DNA of 64,000 bases from assembly GCF_024508295.1 (NCBI RefSeq), contig NZ_CP101990.1, positions 2,666,001 to 2,730,000 on the forward strand, written 5' to 3'. The notes under the pieces were generated by a model. The model saw only the letters and a program-made list of their open reading frames with translations, was not told where the DNA came from and made no database searches. Origin of the DNA: Aeromicrobium duanguangcaii. Its GTDB lineage: Bacteria; Actinomycetota; Actinomycetes; Propionibacteriales; Nocardioidaceae. The stretch's first letter is position 1; every line of letters begins with the position of its first letter. Both the position numbers and the translations under genes were made by a program. This document shows, piece by piece, positions 26,271-35,450 of the stretch.

Positions 26271-26944
26271 CCAAGGTCCTGATCGTCGAGGACGAGGCCA
26301 GCTACAGCGAGGCCCTCTCGTACGTCCTGCGCAAGGAGGGCTACGACGTCGCGGTCGCCGAGACCGGCCCCGACGCGCTGACCGCCTTCGAGCGCGGCGG
26401 CGCGGACATCATCCTGCTCGACCTCATGCTGCCCGGGCTGCCGGGTACCGAGGTGTGCCGCACGATCCGCCAGAGCTCGTCGGTGCCGATCATCATGGTC
26501 AGCGCGAAGGACACCGAGATCGACAAGGTCGTCGGCCTCGAGCTGGGCGCCGACGACTACGTGACCAAGCCGTACTCCCCGCGCGAGCTGGTGGCCCGGA
26601 TCCGCGCAGTGCTGCGCCGCGGTGCCGCCGAGGAGCCCGACGACGACGCCGTCATCGAGGTCGGCGCCGTCCGCATGGACATCGACCGCCACCTCGTCTC
26701 GGTGGACGGCCAGGAGGTCAAGCTGCCGCTCAAGGAGTTCGAGCTGCTCGAGTTCTTCCTGCGCAACTCCGGCCGCGTCCTGACCCGCGGTCAGCTGATC
26801 GACCGGGTGTGGGGTGCGGACTACGTCGGCGACACGAAGACGCTCGACGTCCACGTCAAGCGGCTGCGCGCGAAGATCGAGGACGACCCGGCCCACCCGA
26901 CCGTCCTGACGACGGTCCGGGGGCTGGGCTACAAGTACGCCTGA
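26267..26944 (+). CDS. regX3: OmpR-type response regulator RegX3
   Basis: A 225-residue two-component regulator. The receiver domain (1-115) has the acidic pair in VLIVEDEAS, phospho-acceptor D52 in LLDLMLPG, and the Lys of VTKPYSPRELVARIRAVL. The winged-helix DNA-binding domain (about 130-225) has KLPLKEFELLEFFLRN and VHVKRLRAKIED. As the partner of SenX3 it should activate phosphate-starvation genes; the PHO-box-like repeat between phoU and senX3 is a likely site for autoregulation. It is convergent with gpmA with a 3-bp gap. Confidence 0.95.
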   Translation: MTKVLIVEDEASYSEALSYVLRKEGYDVAVAETGPDALTAFERGGADIILLDLMLPGLPGTEVCRTIRQSSSVPIIMVSAKDTEIDKVVGLELGADDYVTKPYSPRELVARIRAVLRRGAAEEPDDDAVIEVGAVRMDIDRHLVSVDGQEVKLPLKEFELLEFFLRNSGRVLTRGQLIDRVWGADYVGDTKTLDVHVKRLRAKIEDDPAHPTVLTTVRGLGYKYA

Positions 26945-26947
26945 GGC

Positions 26948-27691
26948 TCAGCGACCCTGGTTGGCCACGGCCGCGATGGCGGCCTCGGCGGCGGCGGGGT
27001 CGAGGTACCGTCCACCGCGCGTCGTCGGCTTCATGTCGTCGTCCAGGTCGTAGACCAGCGGGATGCCGGTGGGGATGTTCAGACCCACGACCTCGTCCTC
27101 GCCCAGTCCGTCCAGGTGCTTGACCAAGGCGCGGAGCGAGTTGCCGTGCGCCGTGACCAGGACCGTCTTGCCGGCCTGCAGGTCAGGCACGATCTGGTCG
27201 TACCAGTAGGGCAGCATGCGGTCGAGCACGTCGGCCAGGCACTCAGTGCGGGGCATCAGCTCGCTGGGCAGGTCGGCGTAGCGCGCATCGCCCACCTGGC
27301 TGAACTCCGAGTCGTCGGGCAGCGCCGGCGGCGGCGTCGAGTACGAGCGGCGCCAGGTCATGAACTGCTCCTCGCCGAACTCCTCGAGGGTCTCCTTCTT
27401 GTCCTTGCCCTGCAGGGCGCCGTAGTGACGCTCGTTGAGGCGCCAACTGCGCTTGACCGGGATCCAGTGACGGTCGATGCCGTTGAGGGTGATCTCGGAC
27501 GTGCGGATGGCCCGTCGCAGCAGCGACGTGTGCGAGACGTCCGGCAGGATGCCCGCCTCGCTCAGCAGCTGTGGCGCGCGCAGCGCCTCCTGCACGCCCT
27601 GCTCGTTGAGGTCGACGTCGACCCATCCGGTGAAGAGGTTCAGTGCGTTCCACTCGCTGTGTCCGTGACGCAGCAGGACCAAGGTGCTCAT
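26948..27691 (-). CDS. gpmA: 2,3-bisphosphoglycerate-dependent phosphoglycerate mutase
   Basis: A glycolytic mutase interconverting 3- and 2-phosphoglycerate. It has 247 residues. The phospho-histidine motif LRHGHSEWN places the catalytic H at residue 9, followed by [13 protein letters not shown], the [14 protein letters not shown] block, and the second catalytic His in [12 protein letters not shown] near residue 183, all canonical for dPGM. Start ATG 27691 follows a TAGGGT hexamer with a 7-nt spacer. That hexamer contains the stop codon of the upstream DsbA-like gene. Confidence 0.96.
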   Translation of the reverse strand: MSTLVLLRHGHSEWNALNLFTGWVDVDLNEQGVQEALRAPQLLSEAGILPDVSHTSLLRRAIRTSEITLNGIDRHWIPVKRSWRLNERHYGALQGKDKKETLEEFGEEQFMTWRRSYSTPPPALPDDSEFSQVGDARYADLPSELMPRTECLADVLDRMLPYWYDQIVPDLQAGKTVLVTAHGNSLRALVKHLDGLGEDEVVGLNIPTGIPLVYDLDDDMKPTTRGGRYLDPAAAEAAIAAVANQGR

Positions 27692-27698
27692 GGAGCCC

Positions 27699-27704
27699 AC
27701 CCTA
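27699..27704 (-). promoter_or_regulatory. Putative leaderless -10 (TAGGGT) for gpmA overlapping an upstream stop
   Basis: TAGGGT then 7 nt then ATG at 27691. Its TAG is the stop codon of the DsbA-like gene (27702-27704). Confidence 0.56.
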
Positions 27705-28274
27705 GTGCTGGGTGGCGATGGACTGCAGGGCCCGGAGGTAGTCATCCTGGGAATGGACGCCCGCCAGCGTGTAGCGGGCCTCGACGACGACGAAGGGCGA
27801 CGAGGTCGCCCCGATCGCCGCTGCTGTCGCGCGCTGGTCGTCGACCTCGGCGCGGAACTCGTCGCTCGCCAGCAGCGCGTCGGTGGTCTCGAGGTCGAGG
27901 CCGACCAGGGCGGCCCGGCTCGCCAGGACGAAGCCGTCGGCCACGTCGGTTCCCTCGAGCAGGTGCGCGCGCCACAGCTGGTGCAGCAGCTCGCGCTGCA
28001 CGTCCGACCCCGACTCCGCGGCCCACGTGAGCACCCGCCAGGCATCGGTCGAGTCGGCAGGGACGACCTCGTCGAGGTTGAGTTCGATGCCGGTGATGCG
28101 GGCAGCCGCGGCGACATCCTCGGCGTCGGGTGACGCCTCGAACGCGGCGGCGCGGTAGGCGATCTCGACCGGCTCGCCGGTCAGGATCGTGTACAGGGCG
28201 GCGGCTCGCTCGAACCGGACGGCGCCGATGTAGGACCAGGCGTCCACCACGTCCGCGAACACGATGGCTTTCAC
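27702..28274 (-). CDS. DsbA-like thioredoxin-fold protein lacking the CXXC motif
   Basis: A 190-residue cytoplasmic protein of the DsbA/FrnE/2-hydroxychromene-2-carboxylate-isomerase fold. There is an N-terminal strand, then [14 protein letters not shown] (about 11-24) at the position where FrnE proteins have CPWCYIG, a helical insertion (about 55-150), and a C-terminal [23 protein letters not shown], the usual cis-Pro and substrate loop. Both active-site cysteines are replaced, so dithiol exchange is not possible; binding, isomerase or GST-like roles remain open. GTG 28274 lies 7 nt after TAGCGT. Confidence 0.75.
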   Translation of the reverse strand: MKAIVFADVVDAWSYIGAVRFERAAALYTILTGEPVEIAYRAAAFEASPDAEDVAAAARITGIELNLDEVVPADSTDAWRVLTWAAESGSDVQRELLHQLWRAHLLEGTDVADGFVLASRAALVGLDLETTDALLASDEFRAEVDDQRATAAAIGATSSPFVVVEARYTLAGVHSQDDYLRALQSIATQH

Positions 28275-28281
28275 GGCGACC

Positions 28282-28287
28282 ACGCTA
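28282..28287 (-). promoter_or_regulatory. Putative leaderless -10 (TAGCGT) for the DsbA-like gene
   Basis: TAGCGT then 7 nt then GTG at 28274. Confidence 0.53.
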
Positions 28288-28305
28288 CGTGACGGGACCG
28301 AGCGG

Positions 28306-28791
28306 TCAGTCCTGCGGGCGCAGGTGTCGGAAGGCGTCGAGATTGCGCGTGGACTCGCCCCGCGACTCACGCCAGCGCCACTCCTTGCGGATGCTCGACG
28401 CGAAGCCCAGCTCGAGGATCTGGTTGAACGACTCGTCGGCGTAGGACAGCACCGATCCGAGGATCCGGTCGATCTCGTCGGCGGTGATCGCCTCGAGCGG
28501 CAGCCGGCCGTCGAGGTAGATGTCGCCGGCCGAGTCCACGGCGAAGGCGACGCCGTAGAGCTTGAGGTTGCGCTCCAGCAGCCAGCGGTAGACCGCCTCG
28601 TGGTTCTCGTCGGGATGGCGCGCGACGAAGGCGTGCACGCCGAGCGCATGCGTGCCGACCTCCAGCCGGCAGGCGGTCTTGAGCTTGCGCACCCCCGGCA
28701 GCTCGACCTCGAAGACGTCGTCGCCGTGGCGCACGTACTCGAGCCCGGCCTCGTCGAGTGCTTCGACGATCACCTCGCGGACGTCGGTCAT
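28306..28791 (-). CDS. YbjN-family protein
   Basis: A 161-residue protein of the YbjN family (a secretion-chaperone-like fold) with [21 protein letters not shown] and [22 protein letters not shown] (about 68-110). The biochemical role is unknown. It overlaps the mshA stop by 4 bp, so it is co-translated with mshA; the same mshA-ybjN pairing occurs in mycobacteria (Rv0486-Rv0487, from memory). That conserved coupling suggests a role linked to mycothiol or redox balance. Confidence 0.84.
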   Translation of the reverse strand: MTDVREVIVEALDEAGLEYVRHGDDVFEVELPGVRKLKTACRLEVGTHALGVHAFVARHPDENHEAVYRWLLERNLKLYGVAFAVDSAGDIYLDGRLPLEAITADEIDRILGSVLSYADESFNQILELGFASSIRKEWRWRESRGESTRNLDAFRHLRPQD

Positions 28792-30014
28792 CGGGTCTCC
28801 TTCCGCGCCGCCTCGTGGTCCCGCAGGGCGGCGGCATAGACGTCGAGGGTGCGCTCCGCGGTGACGTCCCAGCCGAAGGACTCCGCATGGTGGACGGCCT
28901 TGGTGCCGGCCTCACGGCGGAACGCCGCGTCGGTCAGGTACGGCCGGATCGCCGCGGCGTAGTCGGCCGGGTCGTGGCCGTCGACGAGCGTGCCCGTGAC
29001 CCCGTCGGCGACCGCCGTGGTGAGGCCGCCGACCGCGGCCGCGACCACCGGGGTGCCGCACGCCTGGGCCTCGATCGCGACGAGCCCGAACGACTCGTTG
29101 TGCGACGGCACGCACACGACGGCGGCCCGGGAGTACCACTGCGCCAGCTCGGCCTGCGTGACCGGCGCGACGAACTCGACCCGGTCGGCGATGCCGAGCT
29201 CGCGGGCCAGGTCGGTCAGCTCGGTGGGACGGTCCAGCCCGCTGCCGGACGGCCCGCCGATGATCGCGACGCGATGCGGCACGTCGAGCAGGGCGGAGGC
29301 CCGCAGGACGACGTCGGGGGCCTTGAGCGGCTGGATGCGGCCGGCGAAGACGATCAAGGGCGGCTCGTCGTCCGGCTCGGAGCGCACGAAGACGTCCAGG
29401 TCGACGCCCGGGTGCACGACGGCGACCGCCGCCGGGTCCGCGTCGTACAGGTCGATCAGCTCGCGGCGCTCCTCGGCGGTGTTGGCGATCAGCCGGTCCG
29501 CGAACCGGACGATCTCCTCCTCGCCCGCGACGCGGCCCACCGGCTCGGGGCGGTCGTTGCTCGCCAGGGCGGCGTTCTTGACCTTCGCCATCGTGTGCAT
29601 CGAGTGCACGAGCGGGACGCCCCAGCGCTCGCGCAACACGGTGCCGACCTGTCCGGAGAGCCAGTAGTGCGAGTGGACGAGGTCGAAGTAGCCGGGGTCG
29701 TGGCGCGCCTCGACGCGCAGCACGTCGCGGACGAACGCGCACAGCTGACTGGGCAGCTCGTCCTTCGTCAGGCCCTCGAACGGACCGGCGGCCACGTGGT
29801 GGACCCGGATGCCGTCGCCGGCGTCGACCACGGGCGGCAGGTGGCGCGACGTGGCGCGCGTGAAGACCTCGACCTCGACGCCGTGGGCGGCCAGTTGCCT
29901 CGACAGCTCCAGCACGTACACGTTCATGCCGCCGGCGTCGCCCGTGCCGGGCTGGTCCAGCGGAGAGGTGTGCGCCGAGAGCATCGCGACACGATGGATC
30001 CCGCGAGCAGACAT
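28788..30014 (-). CDS. mshA: D-inositol-3-phosphate glycosyltransferase
   Basis: The first committed step of mycothiol synthesis: it transfers GlcNAc from UDP-GlcNAc to 1L-myo-inositol-1-phosphate. It has 408 residues and a GT4 fold. The N-terminal acceptor loop is [20 protein letters not shown] (about 13-32). [11 protein letters not shown], the nucleotide-sugar site [15 protein letters not shown] (about 224) and the EX7E-type segment [20 protein letters not shown] (about 310) are all MshA-like. Start ATG 30014 is chosen over 30023 because CAGAAT ends 7 nt before it. Confidence 0.96.
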   Translation of the reverse strand: MSARGIHRVAMLSAHTSPLDQPGTGDAGGMNVYVLELSRQLAAHGVEVEVFTRATSRHLPPVVDAGDGIRVHHVAAGPFEGLTKDELPSQLCAFVRDVLRVEARHDPGYFDLVHSHYWLSGQVGTVLRERWGVPLVHSMHTMAKVKNAALASNDRPEPVGRVAGEEEIVRFADRLIANTAEERRELIDLYDADPAAVAVVHPGVDLDVFVRSEPDDEPPLIVFAGRIQPLKAPDVVLRASALLDVPHRVAIIGGPSGSGLDRPTELTDLARELGIADRVEFVAPVTQAELAQWYSRAAVVCVPSHNESFGLVAIEAQACGTPVVAAAVGGLTTAVADGVTGTLVDGHDPADYAAAIRPYLTDAAFRREAGTKAVHHAESFGWDVTAERTLDVYAAALRDHEAARKETR

Positions 30015-30021
30015 GCGATCC

Positions 30022-30027
30022 ATTCTG
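30022..30027 (-). promoter_or_regulatory. Putative leaderless -10 (CAGAAT) for mshA
   Basis: CAGAAT then 7 nt then ATG at 30014. The divergent SDR promoter begins 2 bp away. Confidence 0.45.
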
Positions 30028-30028
30028 G

Positions 30029-30034
30029 CACGCT
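30029..30034 (+). promoter_or_regulatory. Possible leaderless -10 (CACGCT) for the SDR gene
   Basis: CACGCT then 6 nt then ATG at 30041. The first base differs from the TANNNT pattern, so this is weaker than most. Confidence 0.35.
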
Positions 30035-30040
30035 GTCCCC

Positions 30041-30781
30041 ATGCCCACAGCAGTCGTGACCGGCGCCAGCAGCGGGATCGGCGAAGCCACCGCCCGCGCC
30101 CTCTCCGCCGCCGGATACACCGTCATCGCCGTCGCGCGCCGCAGCGAGCGCATCGAGCGTCTCGCCGACGAGATCGGCGCCACGGCCGTGACCTGCGACA
30201 TCACCGCGCCAGACGACGTCGCGCGGCTGGCCGAGGTCGTCGGCGACCGGCTCGACCTGCTGGTGAACAACGCCGGTGGCGCCAAGGGGATGTCGGCCGT
30301 CACCGAGGCCGACCTCGCGGACTGGCGCTGGATGTACGAGACGAACGTGCTCGGCACCGTGGCCGTGACCCAGGCGCTCGCGCCGGCCCTGATCGCCTCC
30401 GGCGGGGGCACCATCATCAACGTGGGCTCCACCGCCGGCCGGATCACGTACGAGGGCGGGGGCGGTTACACCGCCGCCAAGCACGCCCTGGCGGCCGTCA
30501 CCGAGACGCTGCGCCTGGAGCTGAACGGTCAGCCGGTGCGCATCACCGAGATCGCCCCGGGCATGGTCAAGACCGAGGAGTTCAGCCTCACCCGGTTCGG
30601 CGGCGACCAAGAGCGCGCCGACGCCGTGTACACCGGCGTCGACGAGCCCCTCGAGGCGCAGGACATCGCGGACGCCATCTGCTGGGTCGCGACGCGCCCC
30701 GCGCACGTCGACATCGACCTGATGGTCATCAAGCCGGTCGCCCAGGCCGCGCAGTGGAAGGTGCACCGCCGGCCCACGTGA
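30041..30781 (+). CDS. SDR-family NAD(P)-dependent oxidoreductase
   Basis: A 246-residue classical short-chain dehydrogenase. The cofactor motif is [15 protein letters not shown] (about 7-21), the LVNNAGG strand is near residue 74, a catalytic Ser sits in NVGSTAGR, and the catalytic Tyr-Lys pair in YTAAKHAL (about 147-151). The overall pattern resembles YdfG/serine-3-dehydrogenase-type enzymes with broad 3-hydroxy-acid activity. The substrate is not assignable. It is divergent from mshA, with 26 bp between start codons. Confidence 0.85.
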   Translation: MPTAVVTGASSGIGEATARALSAAGYTVIAVARRSERIERLADEIGATAVTCDITAPDDVARLAEVVGDRLDLLVNNAGGAKGMSAVTEADLADWRWMYETNVLGTVAVTQALAPALIASGGGTIINVGSTAGRITYEGGGGYTAAKHALAAVTETLRLELNGQPVRITEIAPGMVKTEEFSLTRFGGDQERADAVYTGVDEPLEAQDIADAICWVATRPAHVDIDLMVIKPVAQAAQWKVHRRPT

Positions 30782-30799
30782 CCCGGGCGACCGCTCGAC

Positions 30800-31696
30800 T
30801 CAGTCGGCGGCGGGGGTGTCCGCGCTCGCACCGCTCTGCGGAGTCGCGGGCGGCGGCGTGGTCGTGCCCGTGGTCGACGGCGTCGTGGTCGCCTTGCGTG
30901 CGGCCGTCTTGCGACCGGGGGTCGCTGCGGACTTCGTGTCGGAGGCGCCCGGCGTCGCGGTGGGCGACTTCTTCGCGGTCGTCTTCTTCGCCGTGGTCGC
31001 CTTCTTGGTGGCCGTCTTCTTCGCGGCGGTCTTCTTGGCCGCGGACTTCTTCGCGGCCGTGGACGTGCCGGCCGTCGTCTTCTTCGCGGCCGCCTTCCTG
31101 GTGGTCGCCGAGCTGGTGCCGTTCGCGGACTTGGCCGGAGCCTTCTTGGCCGAGCTCTTCTTGGCCGGCGCCTTGCGTGCCGTCGTCCGGGTGGTGGGCT
31201 GCTCGTCGGTCGTGAACGTGGTGCCCGGCGTGGTCGTTCGATCCGGGACGTCCGGATCGGCCGCCGCGAGCTTCTCGGCCGCGGCCGAGGCCACGGGCGG
31301 CTCGGAGGACGGGGTGGAGTCGGCGGGGTCCATCGGCTGCGCGGCACCCGCCGGGGCGGGAGCGGCGGCAGCCGCCGAGGAGGTGGACTCCCCGCCCCGT
31401 CCGGTGGCGTTGCGGGCCTGCTTCGCGATCTCGGACCGCAGCTGGTCGACGGTCGCGCTCAGGTCGGCGATCTGCTTGGCCGTGGTGTCACGGACCTGCG
31501 CCACGTCGGACTTCACGCGGTCGATCTGCTTCGACGCGGTCTTCATCGCCCGGTCGACCTGCTTGGCAGCGGTCTTCTCGGCGGACTTGCGAGCCTTGCC
31601 GATCTCCTTCTCGGCCGACTTGCTGGCCTTGCGGATCTCCTTGGTCAGGTCACCGACCTTCTCGTGGAGCTTCTTGTCGCTCTTGTCCTTGGCCAT
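30800..31696 (-). CDS. Histone-H1-like Lys/Ala-rich protein
   Basis: A 298-residue low-complexity protein. Residues 1-95 are a highly charged, heptad-like helix (KEIRKASKSAEKEIGKARKS) with no Cys or Trp; about 100-160 is Ala/Pro/Ser-rich; about 165-275 is a repeated Lys/Ala/Thr tail (KKTAAKKTATKK style) typical of H1-like and HupB-tail nucleoid proteins; the end is Thr/Pro-rich and acidic. It probably binds DNA or RNA non-specifically. Heparin-binding-haemagglutinin-like surface roles are an alternative, but no signal peptide is seen. GAGAGGA lies upstream of ATG 31696. Confidence 0.78.
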   Translation of the reverse strand: MAKDKSDKKLHEKVGDLTKEIRKASKSAEKEIGKARKSAEKTAAKQVDRAMKTASKQIDRVKSDVAQVRDTTAKQIADLSATVDQLRSEIAKQARNATGRGGESTSSAAAAAPAPAGAAQPMDPADSTPSSEPPVASAAAEKLAAADPDVPDRTTTPGTTFTTDEQPTTRTTARKAPAKKSSAKKAPAKSANGTSSATTRKAAAKKTTAGTSTAAKKSAAKKTAAKKTATKKATTAKKTTAKKSPTATPGASDTKSAATPGRKTAARKATTTPSTTGTTTPPPATPQSGASADTPAAD

Positions 31697-31805
31697 CGCG
31701 GATCCTCTCGAGGTTCATGTCGCCGATTTCCAACACCCTACGAGGGGAACGGCCGCCGCGCCCATCGTGACGACACGGATCTGAGACATCACGAGGCGTG
31801 GACGA

Positions 31806-32699
31806 TCAGCTGGTGCCGGCCTCGGCCCGGCCGCGCTCGACCGAGCCGTCGGGGCGCCATCCCGGAGGCCCGAGCACGTAGCCGAGCTTCTCGCGCCACG
31901 TGGCCGCCGCGCGGACGTCGGCGGCCATCTTGCGGTAGTCGCCGTACTGCAGCGTCAGCAGGTTGTGGGTCTCGACGGGGTGGGTCAGCCCGTAGCGCGG
32001 GCGGTGCAGCTCGGGCTGGAACGTGCCGAACAGGCGGTCCCAGACGATGAGGATGCCGCCGTAGTTCTTGTCCAGGTACTCCGGATCCGAGCCGTGGTGC
32101 ACCCGGTGGTGCGACGGCGTGTTGAAGACCCACTCGATGGGCCGCGGCAGCTTGCCGACCATCTCGGTGTGCACGAAGAACTGGTAGATCAGGTTGGCCG
32201 CGAACGCTGCGAACAAGGTCCAGGGCGCGAAGCCCAACAACGGCAACGGCAGCCAGAAGAAGAACTCGAACCAGGGGTTCCACTTCTGCCGCAGCGCCGT
32301 ACCGAAGTTCATGTACTCGCTGGAGTGGTGGGCCTGGTGTCCGGCCCAGCCGATCCGCACGCGGTGACTGAAGCGGTGGTGCCAGTAGTAACAGAAGTCC
32401 AGCGCGATGATCAGCGTCGGCCAGTACCACCCGGCCGAGGTCGACAGCTCGAACAGCGCCGCGTGGGCGAAGACGAACACGAACCCGAAGAACGTGATGA
32501 CCTTGAAGGTCGTCAGGAACACGATGGAGCCGACGCCCATCGAGATCGACGTGCGCGCGTCCTTGAAGGCGTAGCCCGTGACGTTGTCGTCGTGGTCGAG
32601 CCACCGCAGGGCGGCGACCTCGATCGCGATGCTGAGCAGGAAGAACGGCACCGCGTAGGTGACCGGGTTCTTCATCGGGTCCAGGAGTTCCTCGAGCAC
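31806..32699 (-). CDS. Sterol desaturase / fatty acid hydroxylase family protein
   Basis: A 297-residue di-iron membrane enzyme. There are four or so membrane segments and three His boxes: HHRFSHR (about 120), HQAHHSS (about 135) and HRVHHGSD (about 210). The family hydroxylates or desaturates sterols, carotenoids, fatty acids or alkylglycerols; the substrate is unknown here. I place the start at GTG 32699 because TATCGT ends 6 nt before it; an in-frame GTG at 32735 would add 12 residues that run through that promoter. It is divergent from an SDR gene. Confidence 0.85.
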   Translation of the reverse strand: MLEELLDPMKNPVTYAVPFFLLSIAIEVAALRWLDHDDNVTGYAFKDARTSISMGVGSIVFLTTFKVITFFGFVFVFAHAALFELSTSAGWYWPTLIIALDFCYYWHHRFSHRVRIGWAGHQAHHSSEYMNFGTALRQKWNPWFEFFFWLPLPLLGFAPWTLFAAFAANLIYQFFVHTEMVGKLPRPIEWVFNTPSHHRVHHGSDPEYLDKNYGGILIVWDRLFGTFQPELHRPRYGLTHPVETHNLLTLQYGDYRKMAADVRAAATWREKLGYVLGPPGWRPDGSVERGRAEAGTS

Positions 32700-32705
32700 G
32701 GGACC

Positions 32706-32711
32706 ACGATA
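32706..32711 (-). promoter_or_regulatory. Putative leaderless -10 (TATCGT) for the sterol-desaturase-family gene
   Basis: TATCGT then 6 nt then GTG at 32699. It moves the start 36 bp inward from the longest frame. Confidence 0.52.
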
Positions 32712-32726
32712 CGGCGTCGATGTGAC

Positions 32727-32732
32727 TACGCT
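32727..32732 (+). promoter_or_regulatory. Putative -10 (TACGCT) for the SDR gene at 32741
   Basis: TACGCT then 8 nt then ATG at 32741, predicting a 0-1 nt leader. Confidence 0.48.
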
Positions 32733-32740
32733 CACACGCC

Positions 32741-33562
32741 ATGGGCATCGATCCGGCCGGACAGGTCATCGTCGTCACGGGCTCCTCCAGCGGGATCGGC
32801 GCGGCCGCCGCGCGACGCCTCGCTGCACGCGGTGCGACGGTGTGCCTCCTGGCCCGGCGCGCCGACGAGCTGGAGTCCCTCGCCGCCGCCATCCGCACCG
32901 AGGGAGGGGCCGCCGAGGCGTACCCGGTCGACCTCACCGACGACGACTCCACTGCCGCCGCCGTCGAGCAGGTCCTCGGTGACCACGGCCGCATCGACGT
33001 CCTGGTGAACAACGCGGCCCGCTCGATCCGGCGCCCGATCGTCGAGTCCTTCGACCGGCTGCACGACCACGAGCGGGTCATGGCGATCAACTACTTCGCG
33101 TCCGTGCGGTTGATCCACCTCGTACTGCCCTCGATGCTGGCGCAGGGCCGCGGGCACGTGGTCGTCAGCTCGACCTTGTCGACCCAGGTGCCGATCCCTC
33201 TCTTCTCGGCCTACCTGGCCAGCAAGAGCGCCCTGGAGTCCTACATCCGGTCGCTGTCGGCCGAGCTGGGCCACGCGGGGATCACGACCTCGACGGTGCA
33301 CTTCCCGATGGTGCGCACGCAGATGTCCGGCGGCACCGAGATCTACCGAGCGATGAAGATGATGACTCCCGACGAGGCGGCCCGCTGGATCGAGCGCGCC
33401 GTGGTGTCGCGCCCCTCGCGGGTCACGAGCGCATTCGGCGTCGCCAGCGAGACGTCGATGGCCCTGGCCCCGGGCATCGTCACCCGCGCGACGGCCCCGT
33501 TCTTCCGCCGGATGGATCGCAGCCTGGCTCGGCGGACCGCCGCCGGCGACGTTCCCGAGTAG
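32741..33562 (+). CDS. SDR-family oxidoreductase
   Basis: A 273-residue short-chain dehydrogenase. Cofactor motif [15 protein letters not shown] (about 13-27), LVNNAAR (about 88), catalytic Ser in VVSSTLST, and Tyr-Lys in YLASKSAL (about 157-161). The C-terminal region with [15 protein letters not shown] and the trailing [11 protein letters not shown] recalls acyl-CoA-reductase-linked SDRs, in which the C-terminus contacts membranes. The neighbouring desaturase-like gene suggests lipid chemistry, but this is inference. A -10 hexamer lies 8 nt upstream of the ATG. Confidence 0.82.
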   Translation: MGIDPAGQVIVVTGSSSGIGAAAARRLAARGATVCLLARRADELESLAAAIRTEGGAAEAYPVDLTDDDSTAAAVEQVLGDHGRIDVLVNNAARSIRRPIVESFDRLHDHERVMAINYFASVRLIHLVLPSMLAQGRGHVVVSSTLSTQVPIPLFSAYLASKSALESYIRSLSAELGHAGITTSTVHFPMVRTQMSGGTEIYRAMKMMTPDEAARWIERAVVSRPSRVTSAFGVASETSMALAPGIVTRATAPFFRRMDRSLARRTAAGDVPE

Positions 33563-33647
33563 CATCGGCCCCAGGCGGCCACCACCCCCGGCCGTCACCG
33601 ATTCAGACCGGTCCGGAACCACCCCTCCCGGCCAGGAAGAAGGATCC

Positions 33648-34724
33648 ATGGGCGCGCCCAGCAGCTTCGGAACCCACCACGAGCAGGTCGTGTTCTGTCA
33701 CGACGAGGCCTCCGGCCTGCGGGCCATCATCGCCCTGTACTCCACCGCACTGGGCCCGGGCCTGGGTGGCACCCGCTTCTTCCCCTACGCCTCCGAGACC
33801 GACGCCCTCGCGGACGTGCTCAACCTCAGCCAGGGCATGGCCTACAAGACCGCGCTCGCCGGGCTCGACCTCGGCGGCGGCAAGGCCGTCATCATCGGCG
33901 ACCCGCGCACCGACAAGTCCGAGGCCCTGCTGCGCGCCTACGGCCGCTTCGTCCAGTCGCTCAACGGGCGCTACTTCACCGCCTGCGACGTGGGCACCTA
34001 CTCCACCGACATGGATGTCATCGCGCGCGAGTCCGACTTCGTCACCGGCCGGACCGTCGACCACGGCGGGGCCGGCGACTCCAGCGTCCTGACCGCCTTC
34101 GGCGTCCACCAGGGCATGCGGGCGGCGGCGCAGTTCGCCTGGGGCGACGCGTCGCTCGCGGGCAAGCGCGTCGGCGTCGCGGGTGTGGGCAAGGTCGGAC
34201 GGCACCTGACCGCCCACCTGGTCGAGGAGGACGCGCGCGTCGTCGTCACCGACATCGACTCCGAGGCGGTGGCGCGTCTGGTGCAGCAGTACCCCTCGAT
34301 CGAGGTCGCCGAGTCGACCGACGCCCTCATCGCAGCCGACCTCGACGTCTACGCGCCCTGCGCCCTCGGCGGTGCGCTCGACGAGAAGAGCCTCGAGACG
34401 CTGACCGCGAAGGTCGTCGCCGGCGCGGCCAACAACCAACTGGCCCACGAGGGCATCGGCAAGCTGCTCTCCGACCGGGGGATGGTCTACGCGCCCGACT
34501 ACTGCGTGAACGCCGGCGGCGTGATCCAGGTGGCGGACGAGCTGGATCCGAGCGGGTTCTCGTTCGAGCGGGCGAAGGCCCGGGCGACCGGCATCTTCGA
34601 CACGACCCTGTCCGTGCTGGAGCGCGCGGCGAGCGAGGACATCACGACCGCGGAGGCCGCGGACCGACAGGCCGAGCAGCGCATCCGCGAGATCGGACGA
34701 CTCGGGCAGATCCGGCTCCCCTGA
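33648..34724 (+). CDS. vdh: Leu/Phe/Val-type amino acid dehydrogenase
   Basis: A 358-residue NAD-dependent dehydrogenase that oxidatively deaminates branched-chain amino acids. The substrate-side lysines are in [18 protein letters not shown] (about 65-82), the NAD domain begins with [11 protein letters not shown] (about 182), and NNQL and the late [12 protein letters not shown] are typical. It has an AGGAAG Shine-Dalgarno 8 nt before the ATG. In Streptomyces coelicolor valine dehydrogenase lies beside a DUF3073 gene, purM and purF (from memory). Here those genes lie about 7 kb further on, separated by the monooxygenase operon. Val versus Leu preference is uncertain. Confidence 0.88.
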   Translation: MGAPSSFGTHHEQVVFCHDEASGLRAIIALYSTALGPGLGGTRFFPYASETDALADVLNLSQGMAYKTALAGLDLGGGKAVIIGDPRTDKSEALLRAYGRFVQSLNGRYFTACDVGTYSTDMDVIARESDFVTGRTVDHGGAGDSSVLTAFGVHQGMRAAAQFAWGDASLAGKRVGVAGVGKVGRHLTAHLVEEDARVVVTDIDSEAVARLVQQYPSIEVAESTDALIAADLDVYAPCALGGALDEKSLETLTAKVVAGAANNQLAHEGIGKLLSDRGMVYAPDYCVNAGGVIQVADELDPSGFSFERAKARATGIFDTTLSVLERAASEDITTAEAADRQAEQRIREIGRLGQIRLP

Positions 34725-34727
34725 CCG

Positions 34728-35450
34728 TCAGGCGGCGCTCAGCAGGAGAGCCATCCCGCCGACCGCCGAGACGCACAGGATCCCCGTGCGGGCCGCGCCG
34801 ACCGACAGCCGCGGCGCGACGACCAGCCCGACCACCGTGCCGACCCCGAGCGCGGCCAGCATCTGCCACGACGGCAGCACCAGGCCGACCACCACGGCGG
34901 TGACGAGGTTCTGCACGATCAGGAACGTGTGCAGCGTGCCGCGGGTCTGCGCGGGGGTCCAGGTCGAGTTGGCGGCGTAGAGACCGACGGGTGGCCCGCC
35001 CACTCCGCCCACCACGTTCAGGCCGGCGCTCGTGATGCCCGTCGCGATGGTGCCCACCGGCCGACGTAGCCACGCCGACCGCCATCCGGACGCGAGCATC
35101 GCCACGCCGATCACGACGCCGATCCCGCCGGCGACCGCGAGCCACGTGTGGTCGAGGGGCGCCAGCGCCCAGGCGATCACCGGTGTCGCGGCGAGCGTGG
35201 GAACCAGGAGCCGCAGCGCGTCGCGCCGCTGAGCGTGGCGCCCCTCCCGCAGGAGCGGCAGCACCGACGAACAGGCCGCCAGCAGCACGACCAGGGCGAC
35301 CCCCTCTGCCGGCCCGCGCACGGCGATCAGCACGGGTGCGGCGACGAGGGAGAAGCCCATCCCGGTCGTCGCCTGAGCGAAGGCTCCGACGAGGACGGCG
35401 AGCAGGACGAGGTCGCCGGACGACAGTCCGGCGAGGAGCTGATCACTCAT
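34728..35450 (-). CDS. TauE/SafE-family membrane permease
   Basis: A 240-residue protein with about seven membrane segments and the two half-repeats of TauE/SafE exporters (AQATTGMGFSLVAAPVL at the start and SAGLNVVGGVGGPPVGLY mid-way). Members are linked to sulfite, taurine or sulfoacetate export. It is last in a four-gene run with 4-bp overlaps and is convergent with the amino-acid dehydrogenase with 3 bp between stops. A sulfur-containing product of the monooxygenase pathway is one possible cargo, but nothing in the sequence fixes it. Confidence 0.83.
   Translation of the reverse strand: MSDQLLAGLSSGDLVLLAVLVGAFAQATTGMGFSLVAAPVLIAVRGPAEGVALVVLLAACSSVLPLLREGRHAQRRDALRLLVPTLAATPVIAWALAPLDHTWLAVAGGIGVVIGVAMLASGWRSAWLRRPVGTIATGITSAGLNVVGGVGGPPVGLYAANSTWTPAQTRGTLHTFLIVQNLVTAVVVGLVLPSWQMLAALGVGTVVGLVVAPRLSVGAARTGILCVSAVGGMALLLSAA

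Noticed and set aside
30900-31170. Apparent tandem DNA repeat (CTTCTT and GGCC-rich units)
   Set aside because: It is explained by the Lys/Ala/Thr codon pattern of the H1-like tail, with no regular unit length and no spacers, so it is neither CRISPR nor VNTR by eye.
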